From the NCBI RefSeq assembly GCF_002777255.1, contig NZ_CP017634.1, forward strand, positions 3,484,903 through 3,548,902: a stretch of 64,000 nucleotides of DNA, given 5' to 3'. The notes beneath the pieces were generated by a model, which was not told the origin of the DNA, searched no databases, and saw only the letters and a program-made list of their open reading frames with translations. This stretch comes from Candidatus Formimonas warabiya. Its GTDB lineage: Bacteria > Bacillota > Dehalobacteriia > Dehalobacteriales > Dehalobacteriaceae. A program made the position numbers and the translations under genes. Of the stretch, positions 9,260 through 16,480 are shown piece by piece (position 1 is the first letter of the stretch; each line of letters opens with the position of its first letter).

Positions 9260-10099
9260 CTATAGGATGACTGTTTGGTGCCGGGCGGCATGGCAGTTGA
9301 TGTTGAGCGCTACGGGGAAGCTGGCGATATGACAGGGATGGTATTCGACGGCAACGTTGAGGGCGGTGATCCGCCCCCCCAGCCCGGCCGGTCCGATGCC
9401 TAGTTTGTTGATGTCACTGAGCAGGTCTTTTTCTAGTTCTGCGATCTGGGGTAAGGGGCTGGGCGCGCCGATTTTTCGTAGGAGGGCTTTTTTGGCCAGG
9501 AGGGCGCAGTATTCGAAGTTGCCCCCGATCCCTACCCCGACCAGGATGGGGGGACAGGGATTGGACCCGGCCTGGTCGATGCGGTCGATGATGAATTTTT
9601 TGAGTCCTTCTACTCCGGCGGAGGGGGGGAGCATGGCGATGGCGCTCATGTTTTCGCTGCCTCCCCCTTTGGGTGCGACGGTGATTTTTAAGTGATCCCC
9701 GGGGACGATTTCGGTGTGGATGATGGCCGGCGCATTGGTTCCGGTGTTTTGCCGGGTGAAGGGATCACACATGGATTTTCTGAGGTAGCCGTCGGCATAG
9801 CCTTGGATGACCCCTTGGGTGACGGCGTCGGTGAGGCCGCCTCCGGTGACGCTGAGGTCCTGGCCGATTTCTAGGAAGACGACGGCGACCCCGCAGTCCT
9901 GGCACATGGGCATTTGTTCGTCCGCGGCGATGCGGGCGTTTTCGATGAGCTGTTGGAAGATGTCTTTGCCTGTGGGGGAGTTTTCGTTTTCCCATCCTTT
10001 TTGGAAGGCGTCTTGGACGTCTTTTCCTAAGTAGTAGTTGGCTTCGATGCACAGGCGGGCGACCTGGTCGACGATGGTTTGATAGGCGATGGTTTTCAA
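9260..10099 (-). CDS. Fumarate hydratase class I, alpha subunit
   Basis: Encodes 279 residues. The start is a TTG at 10097-10099, eight bases after AAGGAGG; no nearby ATG has a comparable site. Features of the 4Fe-4S hydro-lyase alpha subunit are present: MCQDCGVAVVFLEIGQD with a cluster cysteine, MCDPFTRQNTGTNAPAIIH, the glycine-rich PKGGGSENMS, and NPCPPILVGVGIGGNFEYC with another cluster cysteine. It acts with the beta subunit encoded 15 bases downstream. It sits 43 bases after sdhB in the same operon, matching the reaction order fumarate to malate. The cluster makes the enzyme oxygen-sensitive, in keeping with an anaerobe. Confidence 0.92.
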   Translation of the reverse strand: MKTIAYQTIVDQVARLCIEANYYLGKDVQDAFQKGWENENSPTGKDIFQQLIENARIAADEQMPMCQDCGVAVVFLEIGQDLSVTGGGLTDAVTQGVIQGYADGYLRKSMCDPFTRQNTGTNAPAIIHTEIVPGDHLKITVAPKGGGSENMSAIAMLPPSAGVEGLKKFIIDRIDQAGSNPCPPILVGVGIGGNFEYCALLAKKALLRKIGAPSPLPQIAELEKDLLSDINKLGIGPAGLGGRITALNVAVEYHPCHIASFPVALNINCHAARHQTVIL

Positions 10100-10142
10100 G
10101 AGGATGACCTCCTTTCGGCAAACGGTTTGTTTTTTCCTACCC

Positions 10143-10907
10143 TTAGGTGGTGAACCAGCGTTTGAGGGTGTATTTGAGGCTTTGCCGGTTCATGGCCGCG
10201 ATATGGGTGGTGAGGGGGATTTCTTTGGGACAGACTTGGCGGCAGTTCTGGGCATTGCCGCATTCTTGGATCCCTCCCGCCCCCACCAGGGCCTCGAACC
10301 GTTCTTCTTGGTGCATGGCGCCGATGGGATGGACGTTGAAGAGCCGTACCTGGGCGATGGCCGCGGGGCCGATGAATTGGGATTTGGCGCTGACGTTGGG
10401 ACAGGCTTCCATGCAGCACCCGCAGGTCATGCACCGGGAGATGATGTAGGCCCAGCGGTGTGCCCGGTCGGTAAATCTGGGCCCCCGGCCGATGGCGAAG
10501 CTGCCGTCTACGGGCACCCAGGCTTTGACTTTTTTGAGGTTGTCAAACATGATTTTTCGGTCGACCATGAGGTCCCGGATCACGGGGAATTTGCTTAAGG
10601 GTGCTAAGGTGATGGGCGTCCCGAAGCCGGTTTTCTCATAGATTTTGTCGATGAGGGCGGAGCAGGATTGCCTGGGCACGCCGTTGATGAGCATGGTGCA
10701 CGCGCCGCATACTTCTTCTAGGCAGTTGCATTCCCACACGACGGGGTTGGTGCTTTCTCCCCGGGCATTGACGGGGTTTTTCCGGATTTCCATGAGCACG
10801 GAGACGATGTTCATGTTGGGTTTGTAGGGTACCCGGAATTCTTCCCAGTAGGGGCCGGCGCCGGGCTGGTCCTGCCGTTTGATTTTGAGCTGGATCTGTT
10901 TATCCAT
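10143..10907 (-). CDS. sdhB: Succinate dehydrogenase/fumarate reductase iron-sulfur subunit
   Basis: Encodes 254 residues. Three cysteine groups for the usual three clusters are visible: CNCLEEVCGACTMLING with a later Cys for [2Fe-2S], CMTCGCCMEACPN for [4Fe-4S], and CGNAQNCRQVCPKEIP for [3Fe-4S]. The subunit carries electrons between the SdhA flavin and the quinone site at SdhC. Its ATG (10905-10907) overlaps the sdhA stop by a few bases, so translation is probably coupled. The CTMLINGVPRQSC block resembles menaquinone-linked Bacillus-type enzymes, which can work as succinate dehydrogenase or fumarate reductase; direction cannot be read from sequence. Confidence 0.95.
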   Translation of the reverse strand: MDKQIQLKIKRQDQPGAGPYWEEFRVPYKPNMNIVSVLMEIRKNPVNARGESTNPVVWECNCLEEVCGACTMLINGVPRQSCSALIDKIYEKTGFGTPITLAPLSKFPVIRDLMVDRKIMFDNLKKVKAWVPVDGSFAIGRGPRFTDRAHRWAYIISRCMTCGCCMEACPNVSAKSQFIGPAAIAQVRLFNVHPIGAMHQEERFEALVGAGGIQECGNAQNCRQVCPKEIPLTTHIAAMNRQSLKYTLKRWFTT

Positions 10908-12660
10908 TTTTGGCCGCCTCCTTGTCGACGTTGTAGACCCGTTTCCGGGGCGGGATGTGGGAGGTGTCTACTTCTTCCCATTCGATGACGGGCCCTTTTT
11001 CAGTCCACCGGGATTTGGACGTTTTGAGGAATTCTTCGTCGTTTCTTTGGGGATAAGCGGGTTTGTAATGGGAGCCCCGGCTTTCGTTCCGGATTAGGGC
11101 GCCCAGGGTGATGGCCCGGGCCATGGCCATCATGTTTTTCAGCTGTTTGGTGAACAGGATGGTCTGGTTGTTGTATTCGTTGTGGTCGACGATGTTGATG
11201 TTTTGCCACCGTTGGTTTAGTTCCTGGAGCACCTGGTCGGTTTTTTCGAGAGCCGGGTTGTGCCGGACGATGGCTACGTTCTGGGACATGATTTCCCCCA
11301 TTTCCTGGTGCAGTTGATAGGGGTTTTCTGGGCCGTGCATTTTTTTGACGCTGTCGTCTATTTCTACCTGGCGCCGGTGTTCTTGGTCCAGGGCTTTTTG
11401 ATCTTCTGCCCCCAGTTTGTTTAAGCCGGTGACGTATTTGACCGCGGCGGGGCCGGAGACGGTGCCGCTGTAGAGGGCGGATAAGAGGGAGTTGGCTCCT
11501 AAACGGTTGGCGCCGTGATACATGTAGTCGCATTCTCCGGAGGCGAAGAGGCCGGGGATGCAGGTCATGTGGTTCCAGGCGACATGGAGGCCGCCCATGA
11601 AGTAGTGCACCCCGGGGAAGATTTTCATGGGTACTTTTTTGGGGTCGTCCCCATGGAATTTTTCGTAGATTTCTAGGATGCCTCCTAAGCGCCGGGTGAG
11701 GAAGTCGGCGGGCAGGTGGGTGAGGTCGAGATAGACCTGGTTTTGCCCTTCGATGCCTAAGCCCATTTCGACGCAGACCTGGTAGATGGCCCGGGCGGCA
11801 ATGTCTCTTGGTACCAGGTTGCCGTAAGCGGGATACATTTCTTCCAGGAAGTACCAGGGTTGGCCGTCTTTGTAGGTCCAGATCCTGCCCCCGTCGCCCC
11901 GGGCGGATTCGGACATGAGCCGGGTTTTGTCGTCCCCCAGCATGGCGGTGGGATGGATTTGGATGAATTCCATGTTGGCCAGGCAGACCCCTTGCCGGTA
12001 GACGGCTCCCGCAGCGCTGCCGGTGCAGATGACGGAGTTGGTGCTTTTGCCGAAGATCAGGCCGCCCCCTCCCGTGGCCAGGATGACGGCGTCGCCGCTA
12101 AAGGAGCGGATGTCCAGGGTGGCCAGGTTCTGGGCGATGCACCCCCGGCAGATGCCCTGGTCGTCGATGACGGCGGAGAGGAATTCCCATCCTTCGTATT
12201 TGGTGACCAGGCCGGCGGCTTCGTGTTTGCGTACTTGTTCGTCGCAGCAGTAGAGCAGCTGCTGTCCGGTGGTGGCCCCGGCAAAGGCGGTGCGTCTTTT
12301 TTTGACCCCGCCGAAGAGGCGCAGGTCGAGGAGTCCTTCCGGCGTCCGGCTGAACATGACGCCCATGCGGTCCATGGTGTAGATGAGGCCGGGGGCGGCT
12401 TCTACCATGTTTTTGACCGGGGTTTGGTTGGCCAGGAAGTCTCCTCCGTAGATGGTGTCGTCAAAGTGTTCCCAGACGGAATCTCCTTCTCCTTTGGTAT
12501 CGAGGGCAGCGTTGATCCCGCCCTGGGCACAGACGGAGTGGGACCGTTTGACGGGCACCAGGGAGATGAGATCGACGGGTATCCCTTTTTCGGCGATTTT
12601 CATGGTGGCCATGAGGCCGGCCAGGCCGCCCCCCACGACGATGATTTTTGGTTTCTTCAA
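10900..12660 (-). CDS. sdhA: Succinate dehydrogenase/fumarate reductase flavoprotein subunit
   Basis: I choose the TTG at 12658-12660, eight bases after GGGAGGG, giving about 586 residues that begin just before the FAD-binding IIVVGGGLAGLMA. A GTG at 12744 would add 28 residues but has no ribosome site. Other landmarks are RSHSVCAQGGINAA (covalent-FAD histidine region), FIQIHPTAM, SARGDGGRIWTYKDG and the active-site block ANRLGANSLLSA. The C-terminal HYKPAYPQRNDEEF is typical. The sequence is very close in layout to Bacillus SdhA, the menaquinone-linked type. The order sdhC-sdhA-sdhB is that of the classic three-gene operon. Confidence 0.95.
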   Translation of the reverse strand: MKKPKIIVVGGGLAGLMATMKIAEKGIPVDLISLVPVKRSHSVCAQGGINAALDTKGEGDSVWEHFDDTIYGGDFLANQTPVKNMVEAAPGLIYTMDRMGVMFSRTPEGLLDLRLFGGVKKRRTAFAGATTGQQLLYCCDEQVRKHEAAGLVTKYEGWEFLSAVIDDQGICRGCIAQNLATLDIRSFSGDAVILATGGGGLIFGKSTNSVICTGSAAGAVYRQGVCLANMEFIQIHPTAMLGDDKTRLMSESARGDGGRIWTYKDGQPWYFLEEMYPAYGNLVPRDIAARAIYQVCVEMGLGIEGQNQVYLDLTHLPADFLTRRLGGILEIYEKFHGDDPKKVPMKIFPGVHYFMGGLHVAWNHMTCIPGLFASGECDYMYHGANRLGANSLLSALYSGTVSGPAAVKYVTGLNKLGAEDQKALDQEHRRQVEIDDSVKKMHGPENPYQLHQEMGEIMSQNVAIVRHNPALEKTDQVLQELNQRWQNINIVDHNEYNNQTILFTKQLKNMMAMARAITLGALIRNESRGSHYKPAYPQRNDEEFLKTSKSRWTEKGPVIEWEEVDTSHIPPRKRVYNVDKEAAKNG

Positions 12661-12770
12661 GGGTTTTCCCTCCCTTACTGGTTTTTGTCTGCATGTCGCT
12701 TGGTTCTTTTCTGGCGCAAGGGTTTTTTGCCCCAGTTTGAGCACTGCCGATGCAGGATTTCTCTAAGACC

Positions 12771-13385
12771 TTAGAAACGGGCGATCACGCTGAGGATGCT
12801 GATGCCGAGGATGCCCAGGGCGGCGAAGACCGCCCCGGAGCACCAGGTGAAGATTCTCTGGGCTTTGTCTCCTTCCGCTATCCCCCAGGAGATGAGAAAG
12901 GTGAACAGCCCGTTGGCAAAATGAAAGAGGGCGGATAAGACCCCTACCGCATACAGGATGAAGAAGAGGGGATGATGCAGGCTCCCCGCCAGGCTCTGGA
13001 TTACGGCGGCCGGCTCATGCTCCAGGAATCTTAAGCTCACTACGTGGGCCAGGAGAAAGACCAGGGTGATCACGGCCGTGATCCTTTGCAGGTAGAAGGC
13101 CCAATTCCTCAGGTAAGGGAATTTCAGCACATTGTTTTTCGCTACGTAGACGATCCACAGCCCATATAGGGCATGAAACAAGATGGGGATGCCGATGATC
13201 ACTACCTCCGCTACCATGATCAGGGGAAGCCCTTTCATCCATTCTACCGTCACCAGGTAGTTGGCGTATCCCCCAAAGAATACCGTGCTGTTTAAACTTA
13301 AGTGCACCATGAGAAAGATCCCTACCGGGATGATTCCCAGTAAGGAGTGTACTTTCCGGATCAGATAATTGCTCTTCTCTCCCAA
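12771..13385 (-). CDS. sdhC: Succinate dehydrogenase cytochrome b558 subunit
   Basis: Encodes 204 residues from a TTG at 13383-13385 preceded by AAAGGGG. Five hydrophobic spans are visible, as in the di-heme Bacillus/Wolinella-type anchor. Candidate heme ligands are His13 (RKVHSLLG), His27 (MVHLSLN), the His in LFHALYGLW, the His in LAHVVSLR and the His in ALFHFANG. It binds two b hemes and menaquinone and anchors SdhA/SdhB to the membrane. It is the first gene of the sdhCAB-fumarase-malic enzyme run and lies about 100 bases after sucD. Confidence 0.9.
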   Translation of the reverse strand: MGEKSNYLIRKVHSLLGIIPVGIFLMVHLSLNSTVFFGGYANYLVTVEWMKGLPLIMVAEVVIIGIPILFHALYGLWIVYVAKNNVLKFPYLRNWAFYLQRITAVITLVFLLAHVVSLRFLEHEPAAVIQSLAGSLHHPLFFILYAVGVLSALFHFANGLFTFLISWGIAEGDKAQRIFTWCSGAVFAALGILGISILSVIARF

Positions 13386-13489
13386 TCTTTTTTCCCCTTT
13401 CTCTCTGATTTTTAATAGCTAAGAGAGTATAAAATACTTTCTGCTATCAAGAAAATTTACCTTGGCTGTTAGGCGAATGAAATGAGCGC

Positions 13490-14380
13490 TTATGCGCCAA
13501 AGGCGATTTTCTTATTTAAAGCTTTCTTTACCAGTTCAGGGACTTCAAAGGAAAGCGTGGCCACGTCTACACCCACAGCATTTAACGCCTTCACCTTCCC
13601 TTCAAAGGTGCCCATGCCCCGCTCTATGATCGCCCCCGCATGACCCATCCGCTTTCCGGCCGGGGCACTCTTGCCGGCAAGGTAAGCCACAACGGGCTTC
13701 GTGATGTGCTCTTTGATGTAGGCCGCCGCTTCTTCTTCTGCCGTGCCGCCGATTTCTCCCACCAATACGATCACTTTTGTCTCCGGGTCCTTTTGAAATT
13801 CTTTCAGGACATCGATGAAGTTTAATCCCACCACCCGGTCTCCCCCCAAACCGACGACAGTCGTTGTGCCCAGTCGTTCCGCCGCCATCGCCCCTACGAT
13901 TTCATAGCTTAAGGTGCCGGAACGGGCCACTACCCCGACAGGACCCGGCACAAAATACTGGTTGGGCGGAATGCCGATTTTGCATTTTCCGGAAGATACC
14001 ACCCCAAAGGTATTGGGTCCGATCACCGTGGTTCCTTTACATTTTGCGTAGTTGACGATCGCCATGGCATCATGGATGGGAATATGCTCCGGCAGCAAAA
14101 CCAGCAATTTCACGCCGGCGGCCATGGCTTCAAAAGCCCCATCCTTGGCAGAGGCAGCCGGCACAAAAAGGATGGAGGCATCGATGGGCTGGTCGTTGAC
14201 GGCCTCCGCGACGGTGTTGTATACGGGAATATCATCAATTTTCTGCCCGCCTTTCCCGGGAGAGACCCCTGCGACAACTTTTGTGCCGTACTTTACCATT
14301 TGCCAAGCATGAAAGGTCCCTTGCCTTCCTGTGATTCCCTGAATTAATACCTGGGTATGCTGATCAATATAGATCGCCAT
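13490..14380 (-). CDS. sucD: Succinate-CoA ligase, alpha subunit
   Basis: The start is the ATG at 14378-14380 with GGGGAGAAG upstream (296 residues). The frame runs further upstream only because it reads through the remains of sucC. Landmarks are IQGITGRQGTFHAWQM (CoA-binding Rossmann start), GPNTFGVVSSGKCKIGIPP, GVVARSGTLSYEI, GLGGDRVVGLNF and GKRMGHAGAIIERG with the phosphorylated active-site His. The enzyme interconverts succinyl-CoA and succinate with NTP formation. It needs SucC, but the gene immediately upstream is only a 3' stump. The working beta subunit must come from elsewhere, or SucD serves another partner. Confidence 0.93.
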   Translation of the reverse strand: MAIYIDQHTQVLIQGITGRQGTFHAWQMVKYGTKVVAGVSPGKGGQKIDDIPVYNTVAEAVNDQPIDASILFVPAASAKDGAFEAMAAGVKLLVLLPEHIPIHDAMAIVNYAKCKGTTVIGPNTFGVVSSGKCKIGIPPNQYFVPGPVGVVARSGTLSYEIVGAMAAERLGTTTVVGLGGDRVVGLNFIDVLKEFQKDPETKVIVLVGEIGGTAEEEAAAYIKEHITKPVVAYLAGKSAPAGKRMGHAGAIIERGMGTFEGKVKALNAVGVDVATLSFEVPELVKKALNKKIAFGA

Positions 14381-14503
14381 CTGTGCTTCTCCCCCCTTCG
14401 TTCTTTGCCAACTGAACAGCTTTTTGGGCGGCTTCATGCATGGTGTCGAAGGCTTCCAGGCCAACTTCCCGCAGGATCTCCCGTCCCAATTTCGCGAGGT
14501 TTC
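14364..14503 (-). pseudogene. sucC: sucC remnant (3' end of succinate-CoA ligase beta subunit)
   Basis: The minus-strand frame reads AKLGREILREVGLEAFDTM and then HEAAQKAVQLAKNEGG, in the style of the SucC C-terminus, and ends at a TGA overlapping the first codons of sucD. No homology continues upstream of about 14505, where repeat sequence begins. The gene has therefore lost roughly nine tenths of its length. The overlap of its stop with the sucD start shows that an intact sucCD pair once existed here. The assignment rests on a short segment plus position. Confidence 0.65.
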
Positions 14504-14814
14504 ATTTTAATAGACAAGAGGACGCAGAAAAGGGGACAGGGACTTGTCTGTTTATCTTTTTACCAGACAGTTCCCTGTTCCTTTATCTTTGGACTTATTT
14601 ATCCATATTTTCCTTACTTAAACAGAGAAGCAAAAAGAACCGTCCCTTTGATTTCCCTAGAACTGCAAATGCATGACTTAATTGGCGTTGGACTCCCGCA
14701 TATATTGGGGACATTCCTATAGAGGTCAGGGGACACACCTCTTACTGAGGAATGTCCCCAATTAGTGTGTCCCCTGACCTCTAATGGCGGGGGACTTACG
14801 CCAAGTTAGTCAGG
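14504..14814. repeat. Palindromic repeat cluster between sucC remnant and CoA-transferase gene
   Basis: No gene is seen in these roughly 310 bases. They hold a hairpin at 14534-14578 (imperfect ACAGGGACTTGTCTG arms), a GAACCGTCCCT segment near 14637 and a longer element at about 14690-14812. In the element, arm A (14704-14718) is the reverse complement of A' (14748-14762), and arm B (14727-14737) of B' (14766-14776), in the interleaved order A-B-A'-B'. An outer inverted repeat (TTGGCGT near 14682, ACGCCAA near 14799) flanks them. A sister element lies at 19128-19199. These look like REP/MITE-type mobile repeats; no transposase is present. Confidence 0.75.
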
Positions 14815-16029
14815 TTAGATTAATTTCCCGTTTTTCAGCATTTCGATCTTTTCCCGGTCAAACCCGAGGACGGCTGATAATATTTCTTCGGTATGCTGGC
14901 CCAGAAGGGGCGCAGGATCAGCCTTTGTCTCCACAGGCATACTCTTTATTTTTACCGGGTTGCCTACTAATTTGATGGTAGATGCCACCGGATCATTTAC
15001 TTCCACCCACATGCGCCGGGCTTTTGCCTGCGCGCAATGGTAAAGGTCCTGGGAGGATCTTACCGGACCGCAGGGGACCCCCACGGCCAAAAGCTTTTCC
15101 GTCACCTCTTCGGAAGTATACTGCTCCATCCACTGCTCAATTACGGGATCAAGCTCCCGGCGGTTTTTGGCCCGCAGCATGGCGTTGGCAAACCGGGGAT
15201 CTTCAAAAAATTCCCCATGCCCGATCACATCACAAAAACGTTCCCACATCTTTGCTTCCAGTACGATGATCGCCACATAGCCGTCTTTGGTCTTGTAAGC
15301 TCCCCAGGGATGGATCAGGGACTCCTTGCCCCGGCTCATGACATTTCCTGTCAAGGAATACAGGGTATTGGCCCTTTCGGTGAGGGCCATCATCACATCG
15401 AACATGGCAATATCGATATAATCGCCCCGGCCTGTCATTTGCCGGTTATAGAGACTCAACATCACGGCATAGGCCATGATCATGCCCGGTACCACATCGC
15501 CGAAAGCAATCATCGGGTGCAGGGGGGGACCGTCTTCATTGCCAATCAAATGCATCAGCCCGGCCATCGCCTGAATGACGATGTCATAAGCAGGTCTTTT
15601 GGAGTAGGGGCCCTCCAGTCCTTCCATCTGACCGTAACCGCTCACAGAACCATAGATCAGGCGCGGGTTGACCTCTTGTACCACCTCATAGCCCAATCCC
15701 ATTTTTTTCAGCGTGCCCGGGCTCAAATTTTCCAACAGCACATCGCTGTTTTTGATCAGCTCTTTCATGATTTCCAGGCCCTGGGGATCTTTTAAGTTCA
15801 AGGTAATACTTTTTTTATTGCGGTTAAAGCGCAAAAAATATCCGCTTACTTTTTCTCCCTTTTCATTTTTGATGATGGGACCCGGTTCCCGGGCCACGTC
15901 GCCTCGCCCCGGCGTTTCAATCTTGATCACTTCCGCTCCTGCATCCGCCAGCATCATCGTGCAAAAGGGAACAGCCACCTGGGTTTCCACCGCCAGCACC
16001 CTGATTCCTTCCAAAGGTTTTCCTTGCAT
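14815..16029 (-). CDS. CaiB/BaiF (class III) CoA-transferase, copy 1
   Basis: Encodes 404 residues from an ATG after GGGGAGG. Family landmarks are IRVLAVETQVAVPFCTMMLADAG, VIKIETPGRGD, FLRFNRNKKSITLNLKDPQG, the GSVSGYGQ block and YIDIAMFDVMMAL, which holds the conserved catalytic Asp. Class III transferases move CoA between carboxylic acids without free CoA, for example from succinyl-CoA to benzylsuccinate or carnitine. It is 24 bases after the B12-binding mutase subunit gene. The order mutase-B12 subunit-transferase suggests that it activates the mutase substrate or recycles CoA from its product. Copy 2 at 26401-27609 is highly similar along the whole length. The acyl substrate is unknown. 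Confidence 0.9.
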   Translation of the reverse strand: MQGKPLEGIRVLAVETQVAVPFCTMMLADAGAEVIKIETPGRGDVAREPGPIIKNEKGEKVSGYFLRFNRNKKSITLNLKDPQGLEIMKELIKNSDVLLENLSPGTLKKMGLGYEVVQEVNPRLIYGSVSGYGQMEGLEGPYSKRPAYDIVIQAMAGLMHLIGNEDGPPLHPMIAFGDVVPGMIMAYAVMLSLYNRQMTGRGDYIDIAMFDVMMALTERANTLYSLTGNVMSRGKESLIHPWGAYKTKDGYVAIIVLEAKMWERFCDVIGHGEFFEDPRFANAMLRAKNRRELDPVIEQWMEQYTSEEVTEKLLAVGVPCGPVRSSQDLYHCAQAKARRMWVEVNDPVASTIKLVGNPVKIKSMPVETKADPAPLLGQHTEEILSAVLGFDREKIEMLKNGKLI

Positions 16030-16053
16030 GGTAAAGTCCTCCCCTCTTACAAA

Positions 16054-16458
16054 TTAGATTGTTTTATTTTCGAAATGGGATTGAATAAAACCGACTATTT
16101 CTTCCGACCGGCTGCCGGGGCCGAAAACGGCACCCACACCCATTTCCTTCAGGCTCTGCCTGTCCGCCTGAGGGATGATGCCGCCCAGGATCACCAAGAC
16201 ATCCTCAATTCCCTCCTGCCCCAGCCGCGCCATAATGTTTTTTACCAACACCAGATGGGCTCCCGAGAGGATGCTTAATCCAATCACCTGAACATCTTCC
16301 TGAATCGCTGAAGTTACGATCAGCTCGGGAGTCTGACGCAGGCCGGTATAGACCACTTCCATCCCGGCATCCCTTAACGCGCTGGCGATCACCTTAGCCC
16401 CCCGGTCATGCCCATCCAATCCGGGTTTTGCGATTAAAACCCTTATTTTCTTTTCCAT
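16054..16458 (-). CDS. B12-binding small subunit of a methylmalonyl-CoA-mutase-family enzyme, copy 1
   Basis: Encodes 134 residues forming one cobalamin-binding Rossmann domain. The DxHxxG motif is intact (LDGHDRG, His about residue 18, the lower-axial ligand that replaces dimethylbenzimidazole). It is followed by GLSILSGAH and LGGIIPQAD, and by FGPGSRSEEIV. It must pair with the large subunit encoded 22 bases upstream, the split IcmA/IcmB or HcmA/HcmB arrangement rather than the fused MutB type. Downstream lies the CoA-transferase. Very similar to copy 2 at 27606-28025. Confidence 0.93.
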   Translation of the reverse strand: MEKKIRVLIAKPGLDGHDRGAKVIASALRDAGMEVVYTGLRQTPELIVTSAIQEDVQVIGLSILSGAHLVLVKNIMARLGQEGIEDVLVILGGIIPQADRQSLKEMGVGAVFGPGSRSEEIVGFIQSHFENKTI

Positions 16459-16480
16459 TGGTGCGATCCCCTCCAGCTGT

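Noticed and set aside
11860..12774. Plus-strand open frame of 304 codons opposite sdhA
   Set aside because: Antisense shadow in the GC-rich block. sdhA is unmistakable on the other strand and the plus-strand product is low-complexity in Gly, Asp and Ala.
13864..14312. Small plus-strand frames within sucD
   Set aside because: Shadows of sucD with no ribosome sites; proteins resemble nothing.
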